Part shown: in pieces, positions 45,465 through 55,451 of the stretch
Position numbering within the stretch: the first letter of the stretch is position 1
Layout of the letters: every line of letters starts with the position of its first letter
Source: Ditylenchus dipsaci
Lineage: Eukaryota; Nematoda; Chromadorea; Rhabditida; Anguinidae
DNA: 64,000 nucleotides
Assembly: GCA_004194705.1 (NCBI GenBank)
Contig: SADC01000400.1
Coordinates: 1-64,000 of the forward strand
Direction of reading: 5' to 3'
Position numbers and translations under genes: made by a program
The notes under the pieces: generated by a model
Told to the model about the DNA's origin: nothing
Database searches by the model: none
The model's input: the letters and a program-made list of their open reading frames with translations, nothing else

Positions 45465-46156
45465 TTACTGGAAGAGAGGCTCTGGAAACTCGAAGACCAC
45501 TTCTTTGCCCGTCAAACGCTTGTAAACATACGAGAAAGTGTCCACTTTGTGCTCCACATTTGTCTGCTGCGACTTGTCCAGATGCACCTTGAAGAGCTGC
45601 TTGCCATCTAGCTTGTAACGAGTGCGACGCCCAACCACCTCAGCCGGAAAGACCATGTCAGAAAGAATTGCATCGTGCACGGCAGTCAGGGTACGGCTTC
45701 GAGGGCGCTTCTGCTTTATCGGCTTTCGGTTCTTTCCACGCATCGGTTTCTCAAGGATTCGACGCTGAATCAAATTGATGCTAACATATGAAAAGATAAC
45801 AAAAAATCACCCAACCTTGGCAACAATCAAAATGTGTGTGCCACTGAACTTCTTTTCCAATTCGCGAACCAGCTTTGGGTGTATCTTCTGGAAGTCTCGG
45901 AGCTGAGGAACTGGAACGTAGATCACAATGCACTTTTTATCACCGAAAGCGTAGTCCTGAAAAGACAATGGTTATGAATAAAGTCAGATGCAGTCAGTGA
46001 CAGTACCTGAGCTCCAACAGCATAGAGCTCGCTCAACTGACCCTTCATGTCGCCCGCAGTGGAAGAAAGCTCCGCCAAAGCATTGCCGATTGTACTTTCT
46101 AGCTCAGTAGCGCTGCCTCCATCGCTTTTGACCAACTTTCCAACTGCGATCACCAT
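45465..46156 (-). CDS. RPS7: 40S ribosomal protein eS7, intact
   Basis: eS7 is a small-subunit ribosomal protein that acts in 18S rRNA processing and 40S assembly. Three exons on the minus strand: 46,007-46,156 (50 codons, start [20 protein letters not shown]), 45,816-45,956 (47 codons) and 45,465-45,764 (99 codons plus TAA). All junctions are GT..AG and phase 0. The predicted 196 residues compare with 194 in human. Exon 2 has [20 protein letters not shown] and [14 protein letters not shown]. Exon 3 has RRILEKP, the signature [18 protein letters not shown], and [19 protein letters not shown]. It ends [11 protein letters not shown]. This is the only ribosomal gene copy in the window with a fully open frame. 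The A1 copy is frameshifted. Confidence 0.95.
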
Positions 46157-46706
46157 TTTGCAGAAGCGAGCAAGAATAACTAAACAATCATCAAACGTTA
46201 ATAACCTGATCGTTTTACAAAGTCGAGAGGAAAGAAATTGCGCTCTGGCAAGTGGCTAGGAAGTTTCCAAATCACAATATATGCACAACGTAGCTTCCCA
46301 ATGAAGAAAAAAATTGAGACAATAATAATTCAGTAATGCATGTAAAGGAAAAAATGAAAGCTAATAATTCCAGCAGCGCAACAGAAAGTTAGAAATGTGA
46401 CGGGATTGATGCATTTAAGCAATTAAAACTTTTCTATAGTGCGGTAGTTCAAAATCAAAATTCTTTTTGCTAATTCAGGCAAAACATTAGGTGCAGGGGG
46501 GTGGCAGCGTATGTGAAGGCGGTCTCAAATATGTGCCCTAAACTGCAAAAATTGTTCTCGATTCTTGCATTGTATAAAGCTAGACTTTTTGCAAAAATCA
46601 ATCTCCACTCGTTTACCTAAAAATTTGGGTTTAGAAGGTCATTTAAAAAACTTTCAAAAATATCGTGCACATCACTAATTGGAATTGTAATTTCAAATGG
46701 TTGTGG

Positions 46707-47239
46707 GTATATATATCCCCCGCATATATCCCCCAACATATATCCCTCTGACATATATCCCCCAACATATATCCCCCCGCAGATATCCCCCCAGCTTATA
46801 ATGTTAGAGCTTGGTTAGAGATGCGCGCACTCACTTACCTTAAACATAATTCCGAGCAAGACCCTTGATCAAAAATGCATTTAGAGGATCTTTTTGCCCA
46901 GCTCCAGTGACCAAAACATGGTAAAACAGGCAAAAAGTCGAAATTTCAAAATGCCTAAAAATAAATTTTTATTAACCAGAACCTAAAAATAATTACTTTT
47001 TGAGCTCCTGAGTATTTTGGGGAGCACATTTGAGCCCGTTGTAACATGCGCTGGCCTTTTAAACTGTTTCGTTAGGTCATTACGCAATTTTGTATGCTGG
47101 GGGTTATCTACGGGGGGATATATGTTGGGGATATATGCTGGGGGATATATGCTGGGGGGATATATGCTGGGGGGATATATGTTGGGGGGATATATGCTGG
47201 GGGATATATGCTGGGGGGATATATGCGGGGGATATATAC
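46707..47239. repeat. GGGGGATATATGCTG inverted-repeat element (A2)
   Basis: A twin of 32,770-33,295. The left side has GTATATATATCCCCCGCATA and further ATATATCCCCCAAC units. The right side has eight or nine inverse units of GGGGGATATATGCTG. The G-run length differs between units and between A1 and A2. A repeat X copy lies inside near 46,818. Confidence 0.7.
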
Positions 47240-47660
47240 TCACAACCTTTCAAATATGTGTGTTCCAAATTTAGTGATAAATAGTGAATAAAGGTTTTAG
47301 AAATGAAAATTATTATCCGGCCTCGGGTCCGGGCCATCATGGAATGAACAATTTAAGGACGATTTCACGAGCCAGCGGAACACGACGAGCGACAGGACGC
47401 GGAGCTGGCGTAGGAGAGTCATCTGGGCCGCCAGACCATCGAGTACAAAAAGGCTGCTCAAGACCTTGACAACGAATTTGAAGACCTATTCTAGGCTAAC
47501 TCAGAAGAAAATTTTAAAAAATAGTATTTGTGGCCGGCTAAACTACACTATTTGGGGTAGCCCAAAAATGCATTTTTTCAAGGTCTAAGTATTTAAAATG
47601 TCCTGAAATCGATAGAAACGGTTATGGGTATATATTCCGCCGCATATATTCCCCCAACTA

Positions 47661-49330
47661 GTGATGATGACGGGACGGGATCCCGTCGGGATCCCGATCC
47701 CGCCCGACCCGATTTTGGTCTAAAATCCCGTCCCGAAATCCCGCCCGATCAGTTCCCAGAATCCCGATCACGATCCCGAAATTCGTTGAATCCCGAGCTT
47801 CAATTTTGTTCTAATTTAGAACTTCTAAAGAACACCACTTTTGCTCTAAAAAACCATCAATTTTTCACTTTTTTCTATTTTTTTTTGTTTTGTTCGTAAA
47901 AATCTGAATTTTTCTATTTAAATTTTTTTATTATCGATGATTTTTTCAAAGGGGAGAAAAGGCCACCAATTATATTACAGTCAAACCTCGGTTATCCGGC
48001 ACTCTAGTTATCCGGCACCCTCGGTCATCCGGCACCCTCGGTCATCCGGCACCCTGAGCCCGAATTGGTTGGCCGGCAGAGAAACAAAGGAAAAATTACC
48101 TCCAGTTATCCGGCACCTCACTTATCCGGCACCCCCAAGTCATTTCTCACAATATAATTTAACCTCGATTAACTGGCAGTCTCCATGATCTCAAGAATTT
48201 ACTAATAATTGTTCATTTTTTCGCTCATTTTTTGTCAATCTTCTGATGGTGGTAAGCGACCCCTTAGGGTAAGCGGTCATTTTTAGCTATTTTTGACTAA
48301 ATTTCAGCCTTTTTTAAGACATGGCATACAAAATATGGTAAAAAATAATGTCATAAGAAATCATAGTTTTTTAACAGATTTTCACTTTCTGGCGCCTACC
48401 GCATATACAGGGTGAGTCAAGAACTTTGCAATTTTTTTTCCCTAACTTTTTTTCTAGACTGAATTTCGAAAATCTGTAAACACAGATCGACTAAGAATCA
48501 AAAAGCAATTTTTTTAGTAATTAATGTGAAAAACACGATTTTTGCTTGATCCCCCCTGTGGTTCGGGCCTTGCTCATCTAGAGGCCATCCCTAGACCAGG
48601 ACCAAAACCACAGAGAGGACCAAGCTAGTGAGATCTAGCAAGTCTACATTCCAAATTCCCGCAGTTTTTATAAAATTGTGTGGTTTATTGAGCAATTGCT
48701 CATCAACGAACGTTTTTTACCTGAATATATGAAAACCTCGATTAACCAGCACCTTAGTCTCAAAAAGGATAAGAACCCTGAGTTATCCGGCACTCCAGTT
48801 ATCCGGAACTCCAGTTATCCGGCACCATGAGGCCGGTCCCCAGGCGTGCCGGATATCCGAGTTTTGACTGTAAACGAAACAATTGTTTTTGATTACTTAT
48901 TCACCGCAGGATACTTATCTAAAATTAGTATGTCAAAAAATTTCTTTTTGAATTGAACTGGTACCCGCCTTTTAAAATATTCCCATCGAACGTGAGCAGA
49001 CCCCTTTAATCTTTTTTTCATTGAAAGCTCAGAAAAAATAAATAAAACAGGTCAAAAAAAATAGATAAAAGCTAATTAGCAAGATTAGACAGTACTTTTA
49101 AATATATATCTGTTTACATTAGACATATTTGGTGTTTAAAATAGCCAAAAGTTTCAAAATATAGCAAAAATATGTGAATTTTTCCTGTTCTTCTCTCTAT
49201 TTTAAAAATCCCGAAATTTGTTCGGGATCCCGACGGGATCCCGAATTTTATTTTCCAAAATCCCGATCCCGAAATATTTTTGGCCGAAAATCCCGTCCCG
49301 AAATCCCGCCCGAACCGGTTTCATCATCAC
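47661..49330. repeat. Middle element of the nest (CCCGATCCCG words)
   Basis: The ends GTGATGATGACGGG and TTTCATCATCAC are inverse. CGGGATCCCGATCCCGCCCG words fill about 120 bp inside each end (47,675-47,790 and 49,215-49,315), including AAATCCCGTCCCGAAATCCC on both sides. A truncated left part of this element also ends block A1 near 33,725-33,805, where the A1/A2 junction falls. Confidence 0.6.
47979..48870. repeat. Inner pogo/Tigger-like element of the nest
   Basis: The ends CAGTCAAACCTCGGTTATCC and GGATATCCGAGTTTTGACTG are inverse and TA-flanked. The copy-specific word TTATCCGGCACYC is repeated four times at the left and again three times before the right end. A further AACCTCGATTAACTGGCA pair (48,160 and 48,740) hints at another insertion inside. 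There is no transposase. Confidence 0.65.
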
Positions 49331-49429
49331 TACCCCAACATGTATTCCGCCAACATATGTTCCGCCAGCATATATTCCGCCACATATATTCCGCCAACAT
49401 ATATTCCGCCACATTCTTTTCGCAGCAAT

Positions 49430-49560
49430 TTGAATTAGCGCAACCCAATAAAAAAATTGCTGGCACGCCAAAGACTGGGCCATTTCAAACTGGGCCAATT
49501 CGAATTGGGCCAAAATCAAATCGGGCCAAATTCAAATTGGACCAATTCAAGTTAGGCAAA
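49430..49560. repeat. Degenerate minisatellite, CAATTCAAATTGGGC units
   Basis: Seven or so imperfect units of 15-18 bp such as GGGCCAATTCGAATTG and GGGCCAAATTCAAATTG follow the nested elements. They are AT-rich with a conserved GGGCCA or GGACCA core. Confidence 0.5.
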
Positions 49561-49734
49561 GATTTTAAGTCTAACAGTAGGAGTAACTCTAAAATAGGCG
49601 TTTATTCACCCAAATGACTTGAAAAGTCAAACTCTTGTCTTTTTTTAATTAAAATTATGGTATAAAAGGTATGCATCCAGGCGGATTCGAACCAACAACC
49701 TCTACATCACCCCTTAAAATTGCTCAGAACTGCA

Positions 49735-49800
49735 GAGTGACCAGATTGACCAGAGTAACCAGAGTGACCAGAGTGACCAGAGTGACCAGATTGACCTAAC
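49735..49800. repeat. Minisatellite, CAGAGTGAC units
   Basis: Seven tandem units of 9-10 bp, AGAGTGACC or AGATTGACC, run from 49,735 to 49,797. Just to the left, at 49,680-49,720, the minus strand has GGTTCGAATCCGCC, a tRNA B-box-like word, but no complete tRNA was found. Confidence 0.6.
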
Positions 49801-50105
49801 CAAACCAAGTGGTCGTCCACTTGGATCAAAAAAATCAAGTTTTCGGGTTCCAAAACAATTTTCTGTACTAATTCGAGCAATCTGAAGATGGTTTGACAGT
49901 GGTGAACTCACGTTTTATCATTAAATTTTCGAGTTATTCTGAATTCTCGATTTTGATAAATCAATCGTTAGCAATAACTCAAAAATTTCTTCAAACGTGA
50001 TTTTAAAAAAGATGGAAAGAATTTTATTTAAAAAATAATGGCAGAATTTAAGGGGGCCGAAAAATTGGATCGCTCTGTATTGTCCTTTCAAAAATCACAC
50101 TTTTG

Positions 50106-52843
50106 TCAAAAAATTTCTATTTTGTCGACTGTGTCGACCAAGCATTTAGATACAAAGCGTATCAGTGGACGGATATCTCCTTGGTCAGCCAATCGTAATA
50201 CCTCCAAATATCCATGCTTGTTTTGAGAAGGGATAATGACCGGTGGGTAGTCACACTTCATCAAAACCCAATTCATCAGCAGTCTGGCACACCGACCATT
50301 CCCATCGTGAAATGGATGCAGCACTACCTAAATTTTGGTGGTCAAAACAATTATTTGAATATCAAGCATACCAAAAGTAGTGAGCCATAGTTGGCAGTGA
50401 AATCCCGTCAATGAGCAGGACTTGAAGTTGTTGGTGAAGCCAGGTCAGAAATGTGCTGATTTTAGTGTGGAAGTAGCTGGCAGACAAAAAATTATCTTGA
50501 TCTCGGTACTTGCCAGCATTGTCCACATCAACAGTTTCCAGAATTAATTGGTGCAAGGTGAGAATAACCTATAGTAATGCGATTTCTGAATAAATTTGAA
50601 TTTGTTCTGCGGAACTGCTGCGGATAATAATTCGGACTTTTCAGAGAACCATCTAGTGAGGTACGGTATTTTTTTCACTATCAGAACGGCAGGCCACTAC
50701 ATTGTTTTGACTGCAGGTTGTTTTAGCCGTAGACAATAGTTTAAAATTCGCCGGCCTGCCACACTTTTGAATATTGGACCGGCTAGCAGGATTTCGGACC
50801 CGGTCCAATCTCTTTAAAGCAAGGCCGGCTCGTTCACATGTCTGAGCTTGCAGGCTAGCTTTGTGTTAATGAAGTGTTCATTTTTCGATACTATCATTTT
50901 TTGAAAAACTTGGTTTAGAAAAACCAGCGTTAGACACCCAAAATTATTTGGGCGATAGAGCTCAGTTTTCCCACCTTTTAGTTTTTCGGTCAGTGAAAAC
51001 TGGTCAAACCTAGCCACTTTGGTAGATACGAGTCGCCGTCCGGTTTTCTTGACCAAAAAACCTAGACCCTAAGCTACTGTGACGAAATCTGACGTCTCAA
51101 ACATAATGAGTAGCCTGTTTGCGGATGCTAAATAAAAGTCGTCACTCGTAAATGGCCATAGCCATAGGTTCAAAATTTAATTTTTGAAACTAAGGCCTCA
51201 AACATAATGAGGAGTCTATTTACGGATGCTAAACCAGACTTTACACTTGTAAATGGCCATAACTTTTTTCTAATTAAAAAAAATCTGTCATTGCCATCTT
51301 GTAGCTAAGATTCAGAGCTACCTGATGAGCTATTGATAAAGTAGATACTGTTCAAAAAAAGTTGGAATAAAAAAGAAAGAATCCTCCCAGGAATCCTCAC
51401 TCGAATTTGAGTCCGAATTCTTAGGAGGGTTCTTTCTGTTTTATTCTACTCTATCAATAGTGTGAAGTGTGTGTGTGAATTCTGAGTGTGAATTCTAAGT
51501 CAGAATTCTAAGTGTGAATTCTGGTATAGCATCCGTTAACTAATTTCTCATTGTGTTTGAGGCCTTATTTTCGAAAATTAAATTTTGATGCTATTTGTTG
51601 CAAATTTGTGATGGGCAAAATTTTTTTGCCGCTAATTCGCGCCTTTTTGGAAATCATTGCCGAAGAGGCTCAAATTAGCGGCAAAAAAAGCTTTACCAAT
51701 TTGTTATTTAAAATTAATTTTTACCCAAATTCGATTACCTCAACTGAAATTTTTGCATTTTGCAACTGCTCAAATAGGTAAATGTGGGCATTATATGTTC
51801 CGATTATCTCCCGGTGATCATGGCTCTCATATAAAGGTAGGGTTTCTAAAAGTAAAAAACTGGATGTTCAGATTACATCATCATTCAATTTTTTATGAAT
51901 CACCTGGATTAGCTTTTATATCTTCTAGAGTCTCAACAACTTGTTGCAAACTGAGTTGATTTCCTTCCAAAGCACAGGTATTGTAGACATGCTCAGCTAT
52001 ATGTTTGGGATAAGTGTTTCCAATGCTTTTAATGTAATTGAAGACATTGTCAAATTGGCTGATTGAGGCTTGGAAATGATGAATTCTGCTCTGCACTTTC
52101 TCCATCAAACAATTGTCTAGAGCGTCTATTTGAGGCAGGAGTTGGTCATGGTGTCTAAAAATCGAGCCAATAGGTAAATGTGGGCATTATACAAAATTTG
52201 TTTTCTCTTCTCTGTTGCTGCTGTCATCCTTCGCTTTGGCATAAGGTATCTTCTCTGTTTTTGTTCCTTTTTTTCAGACCTCTGTTTGAAATTACATCAT
52301 CATTCAATTTTAGTCTATTCATTGATTTCGTGATTTTGTTCAAAAAACCATAATTCATAGTCAATACTTTTTTTTGAGAAATTCGGAATTTTGTCAAAAA
52401 GGTCAATATTTTTTTATTTATTCGTCTGGTCCAAAATTTTCAAGTCCAAATATCTTATATATTTTTTCTCGTGTAACTTTACGTGATCTCAAAAATGCAT
52501 AAGAACCTGATAGCTTCCCTGTGCTCAGGATCATTAAACAGTGCTCGGCGATAAAAAGTGTAGGCAACTTCTAAATCCCCGTCTCCTACTTCAGCCAAAA
52601 TTCCAAATTCCAGCAAGATCTCGGGATTATTTACATCAGCAAGGCGGTAAGCTGCCTCGAAAAAATTATTTTATACAAGATGCTATTCTGTTTTGATATT
52701 TTAGTATAAATTTACTTTTAAATTTTCCCGGGCTGTTCCAAAGTCTCGCTTGTTGCGGGATTCACGAGATTTTTGCAGTAAATGAGCAATTTGATTGTGG
52801 TTTTCGAGTTCAGTTGAGGAGTCATATCTGGGCTGAAGCTCTT
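50106..52843 (-). CDS. FICD: FICD-like protein AMPylase, partial gene (B2)
   Basis: Minus-strand exons: 52,716-52,843 and 52,483-52,655 (TPR region, LEFGILAEVGDGDLEVAYTF), 51,904-52,154 (QLLPQIDALDN, then TCALEGNQLSL), about 50,38x-50,568 (Fic core) and 50,106-50,327 (HPFHDGNGRCAR, then a tail to KIEIF and TGA). TCALEG fits the inhibitory motif (S/T)xxxE(G/N), whose glutamate blocks ATP in this family. HPFHDGNGRCAR fits HPFxxGNGRxxR. The first three exons join in phase. A linking exon between 51,904 and 50,568 was not found. The Fic-core exon ends TTTTG, one T short of B1 (TTTTTG), which breaks frame here. The N-terminal membrane anchor of FICD was not seen. The likely role is BiP AMPylation in the ER, if intact. 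Confidence 0.75.
51770..52310. repeat. Two units with shared ends and different interiors
   Basis: Near 51,775-51,893 and 52,170-52,312 the plus strand carries units that both start AATAGGTAAATGTGGGCATT and both end ATTACATCATCATTCAATTT. The roughly 80-100 bp between are unrelated. Both units begin with a splice-donor-like GGTAAATG and contain a CAG toward the right. They flank the FICD inhibitory exon. Both are absent from B1. Confidence 0.45.
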
Positions 52844-53423
52844 CTAAACTTTTGACACATGAAAATTATGTTATAATTTTTTCACTATTTTGGCCATTAT
52901 TCGGAATTTTCGCTGTTTTTTGCAACTGTCAAACTCTTTAGCAGCTTCAAACCATTATTTTTAAATATCACACTTTCACACTCGGGTGACACTAACTTCA
53001 TTCACTCTTTTCTCATACATTTTGTTTTCGTATTTCAGATATTTTTCCACCGTTTTGTAGCTGAGATATTTTTCTATCGATTCGCCAGTCAAATATTACG
53101 GCGAAATTCAAATGCGACACTTCCACACCGAAATCCCACTAAAAATCACACTTTGCCACCAAGGGTGTGATTTTAAAGTCACAGTTGGCGTGATTTTTCT
53201 CAAAAATTATTTTTAACTGGGCTGTTTGACCACTGGTTCCATAGAAAAATATCTCAGCTAGAAAATGGTACAAAAATAACCAAAATATGAAAACAGAATT
53301 TATGGGAAGAGGGTAGGTGAAGTTAGCAAGACCCAAAATGTGAGGTGTGATTTTTTAAAACACTGCTTCAAACCATAAAATAAATAAATCATTTGGATTT
53401 TTCAATTATTGATTTATGTATTA

Positions 53424-53859
53424 CAGCAGAACCTCGATAAACGGACACTTTTAAAAAATTTGGTTGGCTTACCAAGAAATTGACTAAAGTATATCACCAG
53501 TAAACGGACGCCCTAAGCGTAGTCTTGTTCGAAAAAATTACACTCGGTAGAATACCTTATATAGTTTGCGACATTTTTCATAACTTTCAGGGATTTTATA
53601 AAATTTTCAAATTTTTATCAAAAATTTTTGTATTCATTTTTGCTTATTTGCGACATTTTCCTTCATAATTTGCGTTTTTGGTCAACTCTTTCTTTGCTAG
53701 TTGTCTGTGTTACTGCTTATTTTATACTACATAGGTTTAAGCGTAAAACACAAGCGGAATGAGTCAAATAGAAAACTTGGTACCTTTGATAAACGGACAC
53801 CCCCGATAAACGGACACCTTAGGGGTTCCCGAGGAGTGTCAGTTTATCAAAGTTCGACT
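53424..53859. repeat. Pogo/Tigger-like short element, block B2
   Basis: The equivalent of 13,674-14,046 with CAGCAGAACCTCGATAAACG at the left and AGTTTATCAAAGTTCGACTT at the right. The word GATAAACGGACACC is repeated. The middle differs from B1: about 80 bp here (near 53,525-53,605) has no counterpart. Confidence 0.55.
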
Positions 53860-54299
53860 TCACTCATTATTTTAAAGGGCGGCATGGAGCTTAGAATGAT
53901 TTAAAAATTACCAGAAGACTGTAAAAATCTTCAAATTTGTCAAGAAATATACATTTTTTGCTGAAACAATTCATGCAAAATGGGGAGCTTATCATCTCTT
54001 GAAGCGACTCTCTTTTATCAGAATCTGTTAGAATGGCGAAAATGTTTTCAGTTTAGAAAAAGACTGGCAAAACCAGAAACCTTGCAATTTTTCGGATAAT
54101 ATTGACCAAAGACAACTTTAAAAGACTTCCAAAATCAGAATAAAAAAGCTTTGGACCAGCTCGAATTCAACTGGCTAAAGTCTTAACGAGACAACCTTGA
54201 TCAAACAGGCTGTAGTAGTCACTGGCAGGCAGTAGCCAGGGTCTTTCAACACCACTATTGTTCATGTGGAAGAAAACTTAAAAAATGAAATAATTTCAG

Positions 54300-54957
54300 T
54301 TAGAGTTATGAATACTTGCATTTCCAAAAGTTAAAAGCACGTAAAAATTGAAAAATAAAAAACATGTGGTGAGTCAGTAAAATAAGACAAAGAAAAAAGG
54401 GGCCTATATATTTGGGTAGATACAGTTTCAGCTGGGCAAGCTGGGGGAATAGGATTAGAATAATAGATGGCGAACAAATAATATAAAAAAACATTGAAAT
54501 ATGAATTTCAACATCTATGAGCTGTGTGGTTATTACTGAAAATAAAAAAAATAGAAATCGTACCCCCCCCTCTTCAATCTACTATTTATTCTCTCTAATA
54601 TTCTCTCCATTGAGCCGGCACTCTATAATCACCCGGTATGCCGGCCTATTATAGCGAATACGGTATAATTTCTTCTTTAAGAACCATGAAACTTTATAAG
54701 CACAGCGATTTGCGGAATTCGAATTAGCGTGGGACCACCCTAACTTTGTCCATAATGTTTTTGAATTAATTTTTTTGTGTGCATTGAAATTTTGAATCCA
54801 ATTTATGTGTAAATTTTTAACACGTTCTCGTATAAACAGTTATGGTGCAGTGAAAGTAGGATAAGTCATCCGATCTGGCAATAGGGAAGGACAATTTCAA
54901 CATTTATGTTCCGAAATCCTATAATACGGACTTTCGACTTTTTATATGAGGTGATAA
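54300..54957. other. End of block B2 and short filler before A3, no gene
   Basis: No gene is recognisable. Up to about 54,835 it matches 14,490-15,250. The element remnant with GCCGGCACTCTATAATCACC near 54,615 corresponds to the one near 14,797. From 54,836 to about 54,957 the sequence has no counterpart in the window. Block A3 then starts in the middle of the hAT-like element that is complete at 20,953-21,218. Confidence 0.5.
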
Positions 54958-55451
54958 AAAATCTCCGAAAACGGTGGTGCTTCTTGGTATGGCTTGAAAG
55001 CCACACCGTGCCAACTCTGCCCGTCTTCAGTCTCAATACAGTCTTTTCACGACGAATTTTGTATTGAATAAAACTTTTGCAGTTCCTCTATCCAACAAAA
55101 AAGAGATCTTGTCTAAATTGAAAAAAAAATAAAAAATTTATAGAATTTTCAAAGACTGCGAAATACTTGCGCCACCCTGCATTTTATCTTTTGTGTAACA
55201 AATTGTATGTGCTGTTTAAGCGTTTCCCCACTTTTCAAATTAGCAACTTTTCTGAACAGTTTGAAAAATGGAAAGTGGAGGAAACGCTTCTACACTCTAT
55301 TTTAGCAACTTTATTTGTTTCATTGTCTGTTTTGTAGGAAAAGCTGTATTAGTATTTCGTAGCTCCGCAGTATTTTCAGAAGTAGTTGTACAACATGAGA
55401 CAATATAAAATAATCAAATAAGTCAATAATTTAAACAAAAATACATCGCTT

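Larger units (their letters stand above)
33806..47755. repeat. Duplicated block A, copy 2
   Basis: This is a direct tandem neighbour of A1. Its left edge starts inside the last STAG exon, at TTAAGCGAATTTTT. It is longer than A1 because it carries the Harbinger insertion at 42,384-44,167. It has the intact eS7 gene. Many single-base differences from A1 and A3 lie in homopolymers. Confidence 0.9.
47628..49412. repeat. Outer element of a three-level nest (TATATTCCGCC words)
   Basis: The left part reads GTATATATTCCGCCGCATAT then ATTCCCCCAACTA. The right part has ACATGTATTCCGCCAACATA and four more ATATTCCGCCA units. The unit resembles that of the GGGGGATATATGCTG element with CCGCC in place of CCCCC. 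A second element (47,661-49,330) divides it. Confidence 0.5.
49985..54835. repeat. Duplicated block B, copy 2
   Basis: The second copy of the FICD block, same orientation as B1. Extra material relative to B1 includes 51,414-52,115 (with the FICD inhibitory-motif exon), a local tandem repeat of GGCCTCAAACATAATGAG sequence near 51,170-51,260, and about 130 bp after 52,165. Its right end is joined to block A3 through only about 120 bp, against about 5.9 kb between B1 and A1. Confidence 0.85.
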
